Source: Ectobius pallidus (Eukaryota; Arthropoda; Insecta; Blattodea; Ectobiidae). From it: a stretch of 64,000 nucleotides of DNA. The DNA is taken from the NCBI GenBank assembly GCA_964059195.1, contig CAXKWD010000005.1, positions 96,051,882-96,115,881 of the forward strand, written 5' to 3'. A program made the translations under genes and the position numbers. A model generated the notes under the pieces. The model had not been told where the DNA came from, searched no databases, and was given only the letters and a program-made list of their open reading frames with translations. Below are positions 23,335 through 34,731 of this stretch, one piece after another (position 1 is the first letter of the stretch; each line of letters opens with the position of its first letter).

Positions 23335-23745
23335 TAGAAGACGATTTCGTATAAAATTTCAACAAGCACCACCTACAGCCAAAACAGTTAGTGTATGGTA
23401 CAGAAGGTTTCAAGCGACTTACTGCTTGTGCGATGGAAAACGAAATTCCTCGTGGTTGGAATGGATGTGGTGCTCTTGTTCTGTAGCCTGTACGGTCTCT
23501 TGACCTAATCCCATGTGATTTTTTCTTATGAGATTATGCCCAAGTTCGTGTGTTCGTGCCATCTTTGCTACCTGATTTAGCCAAGCTGCGATAGAGGATC
23601 AGGCATGTGGTCCCTGGTATCGACTGTCGTGTTGGGACTTGTGTGGCAAGAGCTTGACTGTGGGATTGATGTTGCCGCGTTACCAACGGAGGACATATGA
23701 AACACCTGTAAGGTATGTACAAAACTTGGGAGAGATTCTCTATCC
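23335..23745 (+). pseudogene. DUF4817/DDE_3-type transposase relic, internally deleted
   Basis: The plus strand first reads RFRIKFQQAPPTAKTVSVWY, the helix-turn-helix N-terminal region of DUF4817-type insect transposases. After a jump it reads PVRSLDLIPCDFFL followed by QVRVFVPSLLPDLAKLR and CCRVTNGGHMKHL, which is the family's C-terminal region around the W-P-RSPDL-PCDFFL signature. The middle with the other catalytic residues is deleted, and several stops interrupt the rest. Arthropod Tc1/mariner relatives with this layout are well known. A different, better bounded relic follows at 23967..24928. Confidence 0.75.
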
Positions 23746-23966
23746 ACTGAAGTAAGCGTTTCCGCTATGTCTATCATGATTATTATTCTATCGACCTCAA
23801 AACTAGGTAATCAACCTAATCAGCCACTACTATTGGAATAGGCCTATGATAGTAGTAACGAAAGCATTGGCCTAAGGGTGAAGGAGTCTGGCAGCTTGTA
23901 CTGGGTTTCAGTCACCCAGTCAATTCTTCTCCTCAGCTAAGTGGTGTGAGTAAGAAAATGTTTATA

Positions 23967-24928
23967 CAGAGTGGACCAAAGTCGCGATCGGATAATGTTT
24001 ATATTGTAATAACTCATTTTCCGAAACCGAAAACTAATTGAAAACTATTCATAGGCTGAGAGGAATATTTACCCCCTTCATATACGTTTTGTAGGATTAG
24101 TTTGTCGATTTTCCGATAGAGCAAGGACATTGTTATGTTTTAGTGACAAGCCAGAGTTTTCTTGCGCGCGGGTTTATTAGGCGATTGTTGTCGATGTGCA
24201 ACGCTGTGTTATGTTTGTGTTGTAAGCAATGGCGGATACAAGCAAATATACGATTGAGGAACGTCTCATTGTTAGTGTGTGGGATCATGAAAAAGAACAA
24301 ACTGGCGAAACGTACGAAGAAGTCAGAGAGAACTTCTTTCTTCGTTTCAATAAAGCAGCTCCCACTGAAGCCAAACTACGGAAACTGGAAAAGAAGAATT
24401 TCTCAAAAGGGTCTGTATTGGATGCAAAACGCAGCGGGAGACCTAAAAAATATTGTGGCGATGATGTCAGTAATCGTCTCAGCTCAGTGAATCATTGGAG
24501 GGTTCACCGATGAAATCAACAAGGAAGCGATCGGCAAAATGCAGATCTCAAGAACTTCGTTGTGCGACAACTGGCTCTGGTCCTCCTTAGAAGAAAATCT
24601 TGGGTTGGAATGATTCGGATGGATTCTGTTGAACAACTTAAGAAAGAGATCATCCGTATCTTCAGAACGATCACTCCCGAAATTCTGAGGCGGGCGAGCA
24701 GAAGGACATGGCGGCGCATTCAACTGTGCGCGGAAAACGATGGTGCACAAACCGAAACTTTGGACGTTTAACAATGACGCTGACAGACCCAGGGAACTAT
24801 ATTTTACCATATTTTCATCCCTTAATACTTGCTACTTCAATAAATAAAGTTTTTACGTCAATTGTGGCATTTTATTATTGCATAAACTAACATACACAAT
24901 ATCCGATCGCAACTTTTGGTCCACTCTG
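23967..24928 (+). mobile_element. Tc1/mariner-type deletion element with DUF4817 HTH, 962 bp
   Basis: Ends are inverted copies (cagagtggaccaaagtcgcg at left; right end reads cagagtggaccaaaagttgc inward) extending ~28 bp with one indel, each next to TA (23965..23966 and 24929..24930). The interior codes for the start and end of a transposase only. The ends are well conserved, so it could in principle be mobilised in trans. Confidence 0.85.
24229..24771 (+). pseudogene. DUF4817 transposase with catalytic core deleted
   Basis: ATG 24229 opens a 94-codon frame: MADTSKYTIEERLIVSVW, then FFLRFNKAAPTEAKLRKLEK and GSVLDAKRSGRPKK, matching the DUF4817 helix-turn-helix and the following basic SGRP hinge. 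After the stop at 24513, another frame (24562..24771) gives SVEQLKKEIIRIFRTITPEI, RRTWRRIQLCAENDGAQTE and a stop: the usual C-terminal tail after the DDE domain. All catalytic acidic residues between these parts are missing. An alternative upstream ATG at 24143 lies in another frame and is not supported. Confidence 0.75.
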
Positions 24929-24930
24929 TA

Positions 24931-25837
24931 CATATCTCTGACGGAGATATAACATAACTAATGATATGATATTAGTTAATCTCGACTCCAGTTTGTGTAA
25001 AGAGCACGACACAACCTAAATAATCGGCCCTGAAAGAGGGTTTTCTAATGCTCGCTGGTGCAAAAGGCGATATGGTTCAATAACAACTCACCCCCATCGT
25101 CGCGATATGGCTTCTTCAGGTCTTCACACGTCCGGCGCGATGTATTTGTTTTGCAACCGAGCCAGGGTGACCAACTATGATTGTTGCATCTCGGCCGGCT
25201 TCCTACTCCATTTGTTTTGCTAGCCATATCCAATATTTCTTAAGCAACAAATTTTGGACAGATAGTCCAAATAATGCATAATACTATTCACATAGTTAAG
25301 CGCGCGAAGCGGAGGCGGCAGCCGAAGAAGAGCGCAAACATATTTATTTGTAGTAGTATATCGAATTGCGCGCGTCTCGTTATGTCGCGCGTTTTATGTT
25401 GGTCACAGTTAATCGCTAAACAACGTCACACAGGCAACGTCCAATCATGCGCTTCTACTCCGATCTGTACAATCAATATGGCGCAAATATTGCTACTTTT
25501 TGTCATTTCGTACTATAAAAGAAAGTGTACTATTTAGGGTGGGCGGGTTGGAGGGTTGGACTAAATCACTCGTGAAGGCAACATCTCTCCCGAGAATGTT
25601 ATTTGTTGAAATCCGTATGTTTTAAACTGTTTTATGGAGACTGTTCCACTCATACGCCGCGTGTTTGATATTAACCAATAACGTTTAGCAATTTCTCGGA
25701 TATAGACCAATCAAGGCCGTTTATCTTACAATTTTCTTGTAGGAATCGCGAGGATGCCATTTTATCGGGTAAAACGTGCTGGTCGTTACTGGACACGTAA
25801 GCATCAGTGTGCAGTGATTAATACGAGCTTCATAACC
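24931..25837. other. Non-coding stretch with CpG-rich patch
   Basis: Contains the CpG-rich segment treated separately at 25283..25545. A minus-strand frame (25045..25233) is unrecognised. Confidence 0.4.
25283..25545 (+). promoter_or_regulatory. Possible promoter: CpG-rich patch, CCAAT and TATA motifs
   Basis: In an otherwise AT-rich window this stretch has dense CpG (agcgcgcgaagcgg, ttgcgcgcgtctcg, tgtcgcgcg), a CCAAT motif at about 25441 and a TATAAAAG box at 25515..25522. No gene was recognised downstream. The same motifs could be chance or part of an unrecognised repeat. Confidence 0.25.
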
Positions 25838-26187
25838 TGTACTCTTCACCGTTTATAGCAAGGGTAATTACATAACGGAGGATGAAATGGGCTTTATATG
25901 TTTCACTCAAGGCGGAGGAAAGTTATCTAAAAAATATTGACTGGGAGACCAGAAGGGAAAAGTCCACTTGGAAGACCTAGACACAGGTGGGGGGACAATA
26001 TTACATTAGATTTAACGAAAGTAGGATTCGCGAGGGATGGTTGGATAGTTGGATAGTTTGCATCGAACAAGGTTGAATGGCGGGCTCATGTAAGCGCGGG
26101 AATGAACTTCCGGGTTCTATAAAATAGATAATATTCCTTTAGTTGCTAAGGAATTGTATATTTCCATTGAGTAAGTAAGTGAGTAAG
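25838..26187 (+). pseudogene. Non-LTR retrotransposon C-terminal relic, second copy
   Basis: Same family as 5769..6525: an L-YSSPFIARVI and RRMKWA-like stretch, a WKT-TQVGG segment, then a CKRGNELPGS end and a tail of repeated gtaagt/gagtaagt (26163..26187). Frames are broken in several places. The 5' boundary near 25838 is set only by loss of similarity. Confidence 0.65.
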
Positions 26188-27384
26188 TAGTTTCTTCTTA
26201 TTATGGTGATCGGCAATTATTATTACAAATCAGGAATCGTAGTCCGAGTAGCATGCAGGTTTATAACAGTAATTCGATACACATAATGAAGTTTATTAGT
26301 ACGACTTTCCTCTTTAAGCGGGGAATAAAGTTGTTTACAAGTGAGAGATGTTGGCCTTCGTGATAACTTTAGTTTATTCTCTGATCACACCTTGGAAAGT
26401 GGTGATAAGTGTATTGGTTAACGCTGATAAAGAGCCAGTTCAGCAGTCAGTTGTGTGTTGACTTGTTGCATGTGTCGTGTCATGTCGTATGGAAGGTTTT
26501 GCTATTAGGAAACTCCATTTCGGACCCAAGAATTTCTACAAAGCGGTTACTGTAAAACAGCTTCCTTCCTATCAGGTATTGTACCTTTGTTTCAGGCCAT
26601 GGAAAACATTTAGATGGCATCCTTCGTACATATTGCCTAGTGAAACATATGTAATGCATGACACATTAGTGTTTGGCCTAATAATCAGTGCTTTAGTTGG
26701 GCCGGTACGCACCGGTACTGCGTACCGGTATACAATTATTTTCCTTCTACCATACCGGGAAAAATATGTGCTCCGGTACGTCGTACTGGCAGTACAGGAA
26801 CGAGATTGTCCTAAAATACTTATTAAATGTCTAATTCAATACCAAAAATGACAAGCACTATTAAATTCTCCACAGATATGCGTTCTAATCTTCACCTTCG
26901 TGCGCATTTCTACAGTTACTTTCTCCTTAGATCACATGTTGGCTAGCCACTTTGTTTTCATAAAATGTGTGGGACCAGCACTAGACGTTTTTGATCCTGC
27001 TCCATACGTCAGGTCATGACTACAAGGAGGCAATAGGTCAGCAGAAGAAACTGCATGCAGAAAATGTCAACCGAAGGAATACATTCAGTATGAGGCGATA
27101 TGGAAAATTTTGAAGTAAGATGAGTACCCCCAAAAAATATTTTCCAACTAAAGCACTGCTAATAATTACTGGTAGTTTAAAAAATGAAGTATTTTTTTAT
27201 ACGTCTAATAGGCCTTGGAAGACCTTAGGGTATCTTGGGTTGAGACTTCCTGATATTAAGATAGTCGGACCATGAAGGTGATAATGTTGTCACTCAGTCA
27301 TTACTCATCGGCCACCTTTACCCCCAGGTTTGCTTCTGGTACTATTTTGTTAAGAGACTGAGTCAAACCCAACGCTACCAAAGG
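26188..27384. other. Non-coding stretch, no gene seen
   Basis: Includes an unbroken 124-codon plus-strand frame (26477..26851) with no recognisable domain, and a run of ccggta/taccgg motifs around 26700..26790. The frame is AT-rich in parts and I do not support it as a gene. Confidence 0.35.
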
Positions 27385-27481
27385 AGTATATAATATATTA
27401 TATTAAATATATAATATATTATATTGAATATATAATATATTAAATATATAATATATTATATTGAATATATAATATATTAAA
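27385..27481. repeat. AT-only minisatellite (ataatatatta units)
   Basis: Tandem units of tatataatatatta separated by aa or gaa in an irregular 15-30 bp period. Strongly self-complementary. Open frames across it are artefacts. Confidence 0.9.
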
Positions 27482-27585
27482 AGGATTAGCCGGAAATCAG
27501 AGTTAACTGTATTGTTAGTAATGATAGTACTAAACAAAGTGGGAATCTTCACGCGTGAGCTAAACTGCGCGAAGTGTATAATCAC

Positions 27586-28358
27586 TAGGGCAAGGCATTT
27601 GATGATTTTGCATATTTTTTATATGAAGGTTAAAAGGTAGCTCGAATAGGCTATATATTATAAATGTGTATCTTGAAATAATTGATTGAATAAGGGCAAT
27701 TTATTATTATTTTTTTTTTATTTTTTTTTTTTTTTGTCATTTTCAAGAGATAGGTCATTTTTAGCAATTTTTAGGTCGTTTTCTGCATTTTTAGATCATT
27801 TTCGGCATTTTTAGGTCTTTTTTGGCATTTTAAGAACCCGGTAATGTTTCAGTGGAGGTAGAGAGGAGCTTTTCCATGAAAAAATCGTTACTTTCAGACA
27901 ACAGACAATCGTTTTTATTTTAGAATCTCCGCCAAGTGTTCATAGTTCTTTTTAATTCAGGTTTATTGTAAACACCACAGCAGTTTGTCTTGTAGCAATA
28001 AAGATTTTTTCTTTATTTTTAAATGGCACGTATTTGCTAGGGGCAATTTGATGGGCATGCCAGCTCATAAAGAATTTCTTTTTCGCTAAGGGTGTCCAAG
28101 TAGTATAGATTTACTTACTTTTTTAGGAGCAAAATTAGTGTGTTTTATATTGTAAATTCTTATAGGCCTATAACGCACTGTCAACTATTACGTTGCTTTT
28201 AGCAAATCATTACTTAAAAAACTAAATATAAGTAATAATGGAAAATTTATTGGTCAATTTTAAAAATTTTGTGTCTTTTTTCACAATGTTTAGGTCATAA
28301 ATGCATTTTTTATTTTGCATTTTTTCACTATTTTATGGTCATTAAACGCCTTGCCCTA
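27586..28358. mobile_element. hAT-like non-autonomous element, 773 bp
   Basis: Ends tagggcaaggcatttgatg and (right, inverted) tagggcaaggcgtttaatg, flanked by (a/g)taatcac at 27578..27585 and 28359..28366, a 7/8 match. The interior is rich in repeated aggtca and gcatttttag motifs close to both ends, and has a T-run region near 27710..27735. No transposase recognised. Confidence 0.85.
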
Positions 28359-28366
28359 GTAATCAC

Positions 28367-29630
28367 TAATCACGAGACTGCAGACTTAGGTCGTAAACAT
28401 TATATTTTAGGTACCTAAAATAAGCTCTTTCAGTACCTCATTTAGGCCTAAAATAGGCTGTAAAACAGTATACATAATATTAACAAATATGCAATATTGA
28501 CAAATGAGATATTGAAAGTACACTATAGGAATTTTAGTTTTACGTACATAATCCAAGTTACTTAATGAATATTTAAGGGACTCGAAACTTAAAAAGATAA
28601 ATGGTCATTTTGTCCTAAAAGACGTGGAATTTTTACATTGTTTACTTTGCATTTATATCAAGTACCGGTACCTGATTTGAACTCAATAGCTTAAAATTAA
28701 TAGAAAATGAACAATTGGGTTCCGATGCCTCTCTAATTTTCAACAATATTTATATAATAATCTGCTTCACTCGTGCTCCGGCGACGACGTAGAGCTTCAA
28801 TTGCATGAAATTATGGCATGAGGAGAAAATCGTAATGTTGAAGAGCGTGAAAAACCAAGAACAAATTATTGAAACATAGCTAACCTATTTGTTGCATGAT
28901 TGGCAGAATATCATTTTTTCCATCTGTTGTCAAGTGCAGGAATTCTTGCAGCCACTGACTTATACGTTTCATCATTGTACTCACTGTTTTCGGCATTGTA
29001 TTTTACCGAACTGTTTGCACACTGAAACAGAACAGACCTAGCACAATGGGCACTTCACACAATCTACATCGATCGCTATATTGTGGGGGTTTGACATGAA
29101 GGTTATTTTATTTTATGTTATATTAAAAGAAATAAGTTATAATACACATTCTTTTCGAAATTCAAAGGTAAAATAAGCAAAAATAGGAGCTAACATCGAT
29201 ATTGGCTGGTTTATGTTCTATAAACTTTCTTTTTTTTTAGTCATGAAACGCACGAACACAATTTTTCTGCTTAGCAAAAGAATAGGTATTAATCTAAAAA
29301 TCCGCGGTCTAGTAATCACCGCTAGTAACAAGATATGTTCTATGCTTCCAAATATCATAGCCTACAATTTGAACGTTATACTTTAGGGTGTGATGGATTT
29401 TTTTATACTAAAATAAAAACTCACCGGTACATGTTTTCACCAACAATTCTGCCATTCCTAATACTGATTCATTATAATCCAGTTACAACTATTTCATTAA
29501 GTTACTATGTAATTCCGAAATTGAACGTTGTGAACCGTAAGTTCTCTGTGTTAATTTTTTTTTTATCTGTGTCCTCCCTACTATCCTAAAATCTATGTAT
29601 TACCGTTCATTAACACTCGGTGAATCGAAA
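28367..29630. other. Non-coding AT-rich stretch, no gene seen
   Basis: No element ends or recognisable coding sequence found. The frame at 29335..29589 lacks any known motif. Confidence 0.4.
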
Positions 29631-29635
29631 ACCGC

Positions 29636-29722
29636 CGGTCTCCTTAACCACGGTAGCTAAGGTGTGCTACCTTAGAGCCGTGGGTAAGGAGACTGTGGGT
29701 TCGAGTCCCGCCTCGGGTATGG
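29636..29722 (+). repeat. tRNA-like segment with strong internal hairpins
   Basis: Contains a B-box-like gggttcgagtcccgcc and upstream paired segments (gtctcctta...taaggagac and ggtagctaaggt...accttag). It may be the head of a SINE with a long variable arm. The acceptor-stem halves do not pair convincingly, so I do not call a functional tRNA. Confidence 0.4.
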
Positions 29723-30705
29723 GTGTTTGTGTGGAGTAAGGAAAAAAGGAAAAAGAAAAAGAAGGAAAAAAACAGTCTTGTTTACAAGCTGTCTTTCAGG
29801 TTACCTACTCCCGTTGCTCATCCACCACTATTGGACGCTGGCAATCGCATAGCGTATGCTTTCCGTTCTATTGCTGTAAGAGTAAAATCTCCGATAACTT
29901 TTTATAGCAAATTCATAGCCTGCATTTTAGCGAGCAGAAAATGATTGAAGGCTCCAGCGTAGTTCCTTTAACTAATATTGTTCTAAAATATGATTATGCA
30001 ATACTTTCAAGTATGTATTTGCTTAAATTTACAGATCTCTGGACATCGATGTCTTTTTTATTTTTTATATATTTTTTCAATTTTATTTTTTTAAAATTTT
30101 AGTACACATACGTATTGTAAAATCTGAGTTTAAATTCTTGAGTGGAGGTATTCCCCACACTTCCTACACAGATTGGCTGGCCACGTGATTTGAAGCCACG
30201 ACCTCCCGAATACGATGTTACCGCATCTGATACTGCAGATTATCAAAGTAGATAATTTAGTACCGTACTACAAAATTTTATTTCAGAAGATTATATAAAG
30301 TCTTCAGTATTTTTGTTTGACAGCACGTAGACCTACCATTTTATGTAGATAGCCTAATTTGATTAAGGGCAGTAACATACTAGCCAAAAAACCCGTTTCG
30401 ACCCTGCAAGAATTTATTATGTAGTGGAGTGAACTTCGAACTTTCTATAATTCCACTGATGTTTTTGACGTCATTACTTATTTCCGTTACAGCTTTGTGG
30501 CACAGTAGCTACTGAAAACCTGCTTCAGAGTCGTGATAACATTGTTATCAAAGATCAGCTGATTGCGTGGTGACCTTGTTGCAATACCTGGATCATGCAT
30601 TGTATAGTTAAGTACATGCCTCATAATACATTTTAAGTGAAATATTAACAAGCTTATATCAGGCCTCCTTGAATAGAAAACTGACGCTGTAATGGATATT
30701 CTTAA
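29723..30705. other. Non-coding stretch with a degraded tRNA-like SINE piece
   Basis: Near 30170..30240 the minus strand has a weak tRNA-like pattern (inverted ggccacgtgatttgaagccacgacctcc). Nothing else recognised. Confidence 0.35.
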
Positions 30706-32459
30706 AGGTTAACGCTCACTTGTCCGCCCGGCCCGAGCAGAGGGACACGGAAAATAATAGTTTGCATGTTTCTTGATGGCTGAACGCTTACCTACCCGAC
30801 AAGAAGCACCGTCATTCCGCGGAAGACGGGCAGGTATTCTTCGGATCCGATTCCATCGGAAACTTCCGGACCTGAGTATAATGATCGGAACCTTTCGTAC
30901 GCTTTCGCTAGCTTTCGGATGACCACACCTCCTTTATTTTGTCATTTAACCGTCAACACTTGAGCTATTCGCATGCAGCAACCCTGTCAGTGACCCTCAG
31001 TAGTAGACTAGTAGGGGCTTCCTTGCTCTAACATGTATTTGTGTGGTTCCTGCTTCAGAAATTGGTTATTTCTACTAAAAGTCTGACTCTCACAGTACTT
31101 CTTTTACCCTTCGGATTAGAACATAAAGTAAACGGTTTTATTGCAGTAGTGCGCTTTCAGTTGTCTCAGCCTCATTAAAAGTCGTATTATTTGCGAGGCA
31201 AGACTTAAAACTTGAGTTTGAGTATGTGATGAATGGCATATAATTGCACTTCAGACAATTTAATTTAAAAAATGTTCGAAATAAAGTTTTAGCTCCAAAT
31301 ATGAGAAGTATCTCATGTTCATAACTTAAACAAAATCGTTAGACCCGTTTCGAGAACAGAAATAATTTTTTTCAGTCATGTAAAGTGGTAGTAAAAGTAA
31401 GAAAAAGCAATCGTCGATCTTCACATCACATCCCCAGAAGATAAAACTCAAAAATAGAAGTTTGTTTTTATACGAGTTTTCGTTATCCAGCTTTAGAGTT
31501 CACAGACCCACAAAGGCATATTTCTGAAAATTGTAGTTTTGAATTGAGGGGATCTACAAATGTGTATTAATGTTGCAAACTCAACATTCATTTTCATGGT
31601 CGAGCACAATACATTCTCTATCTACAGTATTTATGGCGTGGAAGTAAATGGATGAAAGAGGTCAATTTAATATAAAAGAGCTATATGACAAGTCGTAGGC
31701 CTACAACAAAAAATTTAAAAATCCAATTACGGCGAGAGATGTGTTAACGAATCGGAAGTGAGATATTTCAACACTTAATGCCGAACGTTAATGTTTATTT
31801 GTAACGGTATGCCTACTAAGAATAATCGTGGTAACTTTCTCATGTGTTTAAATAGGAGAATTAAAGTAATGCACTTGCAATTCAAATGAATAATAACACT
31901 CAATATTACCTTATTATTTATTTACTTACTTATGTACTGAATACCCTTTCCATCATACTTCATCACCTCTATTCCATACAGAGTTTAGTTTTACAGTTGA
32001 TGTTGGTATAAAATAAAGCTAAATTTTCCGCTATCTTTGTCGCTTATCATTTATTAGATTTAACAATTTTAATGCTACGACATGCTGTATCAGTATTATA
32101 AACAGAAGCCTACAATGTTCATAATAATAATATTAATAATGAATTTTTCACTAATGTGAAATAGCATAGATAAAAGCTTGAAAACATTAGTCCATAAGAA
32201 AATATGATATATAATTACTTTAATGATAGGAACAAAATCGCTTGAGAGGTTGTACTAAAACATTTAAAGATGTAGAATGGTTCAGTATTATATAATTTGG
32301 AAAATTAATTGAAAAATTGAAGAAACTGCACTTTTGCTGCTACCCCACTCAACGACTGACTTGACTGATGACGGGCCAGACAATTCCGCATAGTGAGCGA
32401 GAATTGCCGCGGAAGACGGACGGCTGCTGATTTCTGCTCGGGCAAGTGAGCGTTAACCT
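30706..32459. mobile_element. TIR element of unknown superfamily, 1754 bp
   Basis: Inverted ends aggttaacgctcacttg at 30706 and 32459; a gctcg/cgagc-rich subterminal zone follows. A cgcggaagacgg motif occurs in the same orientation near both ends (about 30818 and 32410). Flanking ttcttaa and ttctaaa may be a decayed 7 bp duplication. No coding sequence seen inside, so it is non-autonomous. Confidence 0.7.
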
Positions 32460-33390
32460 TTCTAAACGAAGAACTGTTAGCAAATGAATTTTTATTGTAA
32501 TTATTACGACCATCATTGTCATTATTACCAGAGGTGTGATTTTATGTTATTTTACATTGGTTTATGCTGTGTAATTTGGGATTTGGACACCACTGACGTG
32601 GCGAATACTTTGCAGATAGATTCAGTACTTCCATGTTTACTATCAGCTTAGGAGAAATTAACCGAAAGTTCTTGGCGTTAACTTAAAACATTAGCAATGG
32701 AATAAATGGTAATAATATAATAAATAATATAAATTGCAATCAAAATCAGAAGCAAATTAAACGATAAAATGTGTTCTGGAAAAATATTAAAAAGTAGCAG
32801 TAAAAGGTGGAGAAGAAATTATGCGTGGAGAAGAGCGAAACTGAGTAATAGGTATTTATTTCCAAAATTGTTTTGTTTTATGCTAGGATCTTCTTTATAA
32901 CTTTATAAGCAATATTTTAATCCTCTAATAGGTAAACAAAGCTCTATTTTGAAAGTGAAACAGCCTTGTACTTTATCTCTGTTGTTCGCTTCGAGGTCAA
33001 GTTAAGTTCTTAAGATATGTGAGAAAGGTATTTTTTACTTCTTAAACCGTTGTCATATACAATTCAATGTAGTACTCTCACGTACTGGTAAAATTTAACA
33101 GTTACAACTCCTCTTGATATATCTTAAATTATTGAGTGCTACTTGACCCTTTCTGAATATTTAAAATAATTATTCCTTTTGGGAGATGTCAGCATTTCTG
33201 TATAGTTTTCAGTTTTCGTGTCTATTTGTCTTACTACCTCAGTTTTAATGAAGGCCAAATTAACGAAAATTCGTATTCTGAAAATGTAAAGAATCGCGAA
33301 GAATATTTTCTTGAATATTTATTTCAATGAAATTCAGCAAGCAACATCTTAAAATGTCTTCCCTTTATCATACCTGTTTAAATGTAGGTA
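32460..33390. other. Non-coding AT-rich stretch, no gene seen
   Basis: No recognisable gene or element ends. Confidence 0.4.
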
Positions 33391-34010
33391 TAGCCTGCGC
33401 GGTCGATGGGGTTTTCAGGACGTAAAAATCCTGGGACTCATAGGCGTACCGAGGGGGGGTTTGGGGGTTTGAACCCCCCCCCCATTGATTAAAAAAAGGA
33501 AAATTGTATAATTTTTTTTTAAGTCTGCCCATAAATTACTTAATACAAGCATAAAGTGTGGGAAGCTTAAAACTCGTTATTTTGCGTCTTAATTTTTAAA
33601 ATTTTCCGGGCTTAAAACTCGTTATTTTGCATCTTCATTTTTAAAATTTTCCGGGGGAGGATCCCCGGACCCCCCTCTCCCTGGGGGGTATTTCTTTATA
33701 ACCCCCCCCCCATATGGTCGGCCTGGTTACGCCTATGCTGGGACTTGAAGCTGGAGAGCCCGTGTCGTAGATTTACCGCATGTAAAAGAACTCCAAGCCT
33801 AAATTAGATCCTCTGGACAAAATTTCTCGGCCTTTTCGCGTCCAAGTAATACCTTAGTTTCCTGAGGTTGTTGAGAGGCGATGGGCTTACCACCTGTCCC
33901 ACTGCCCTCTCTCGGAAAATAAGCGTAACAAAATCCATATATAGGCAACAGAAACCTCCACTTGGAGGCCCCTTCGCCCCAACGTAGGGGCTATAGGGTT
34001 CCAGACAGAC
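33391..34010 (+). repeat. tRNA-SINE (family B), headless copy split by a MITE
   Basis: Lacks the tRNA head but shares the body with 2083..2423, from gcggtcgatggggtttt through the cctccacttggaggcccctt segment. The MITE at 33439..33737 interrupts it; excising the MITE rejoins the SINE body. The 5' truncation is probably original, as is common for SINE copies. Confidence 0.75.
33439..33737. mobile_element. CATAGGCGTA MITE with G-tract termini, copy 2
   Basis: 299 bp, inverted relative to the copy at 11167..11498. Ends cataggcgta/tacgcctatg and a perfect 8 bp duplication ctgggact at 33431..33438 and 33738..33745. G runs of 7 and C runs of 10 lie just inside the ends. It is nested in a SINE. Confidence 0.9.
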
Positions 34011-34340
34011 AGATGTTATATTTATGTATATGAAATGTATGAGCAAGAATTACTTGGGATGTTCATCTTTACGCCCACCTTCTCTCTACACGCCATCATC
34101 ATTTCTATTTCTTTTAGTTTCAGAGAAAGTACTTTTTAAATTATCGTTATTGTATGATATACCATTAAACTTATACCTACTTATACCATTTGAACTTATA
34201 ATTAATAATTGTTATATTTCTTTTGTAGGTGAGTTTGCATTTGCTATGGGCGCTTCATTATGAGGAAATGTAAGTTACAAGAATTTTTTATTTATTCCCT
34301 TAACAGTTTTATTGAAAGCAATGTTATGTACAGGTAGAGG
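34011..34340. other. Non-coding stretch, no gene seen
   Basis: A 79-codon frame at 34024..34263 shows no motif. Confidence 0.35.
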
Positions 34341-34731
34341 AAAAAAAGCAGACCGACTAAAATATCTAAGTTGCCGATATGATAGCAGGGAATGTATTGA
34401 AATTTGTTCTATTGTCGACTGTTGACTTAGCCCATTTCGAAACCCATGAGAAAATAAGGCAGTAAAATTCTATTTCTGGGAATAATCCGTTAATTAAGTA
34501 GTTAAATATTCCCACTACTTTTCGATTGCCGCAATATATTACTTAATTAACGGATTATTCCCAGAAAATGAATTTTACTAGCTTATTTTCTAATGGGTTT
34601 CGAAATGGGCTAAGTCAACAGTCGACACTAGAACAAATTTCAATACATTCCCTGCTATGCTGTGAATGCCGCTAGGCATGCGCAGTGGCTCATATCGGCA
34701 ACTTAGATATTTTAGTTGGTCCCCCTTTTTC
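34341..34731. repeat. Foldback palindrome (arms ~150-180 bp)
   Basis: The left arm starting gaccgactaaaatatctaag at 34351 is mirrored by the right arm ending agatattttagttggtc near 34721. The axis lies near 34520 in a short spacer with gggaataatccgttaatta on both sides. The right arm has an extra ~30 bp (around 34662..34690, with gcatgcgcag). High arm identity elsewhere suggests a fairly recent structure. Confidence 0.85.

Noticed and set aside
26477..26851. 124-codon open frame starting near a possible promoter
   Set aside because: Composition looks random, no motif, and it includes repeated ccggta words; kept only as unrecognised.
29636..29722. Functional tRNA gene with long variable arm
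   Set aside because: Stem pairing is inconsistent with a cloverleaf; only the B box is convincing.
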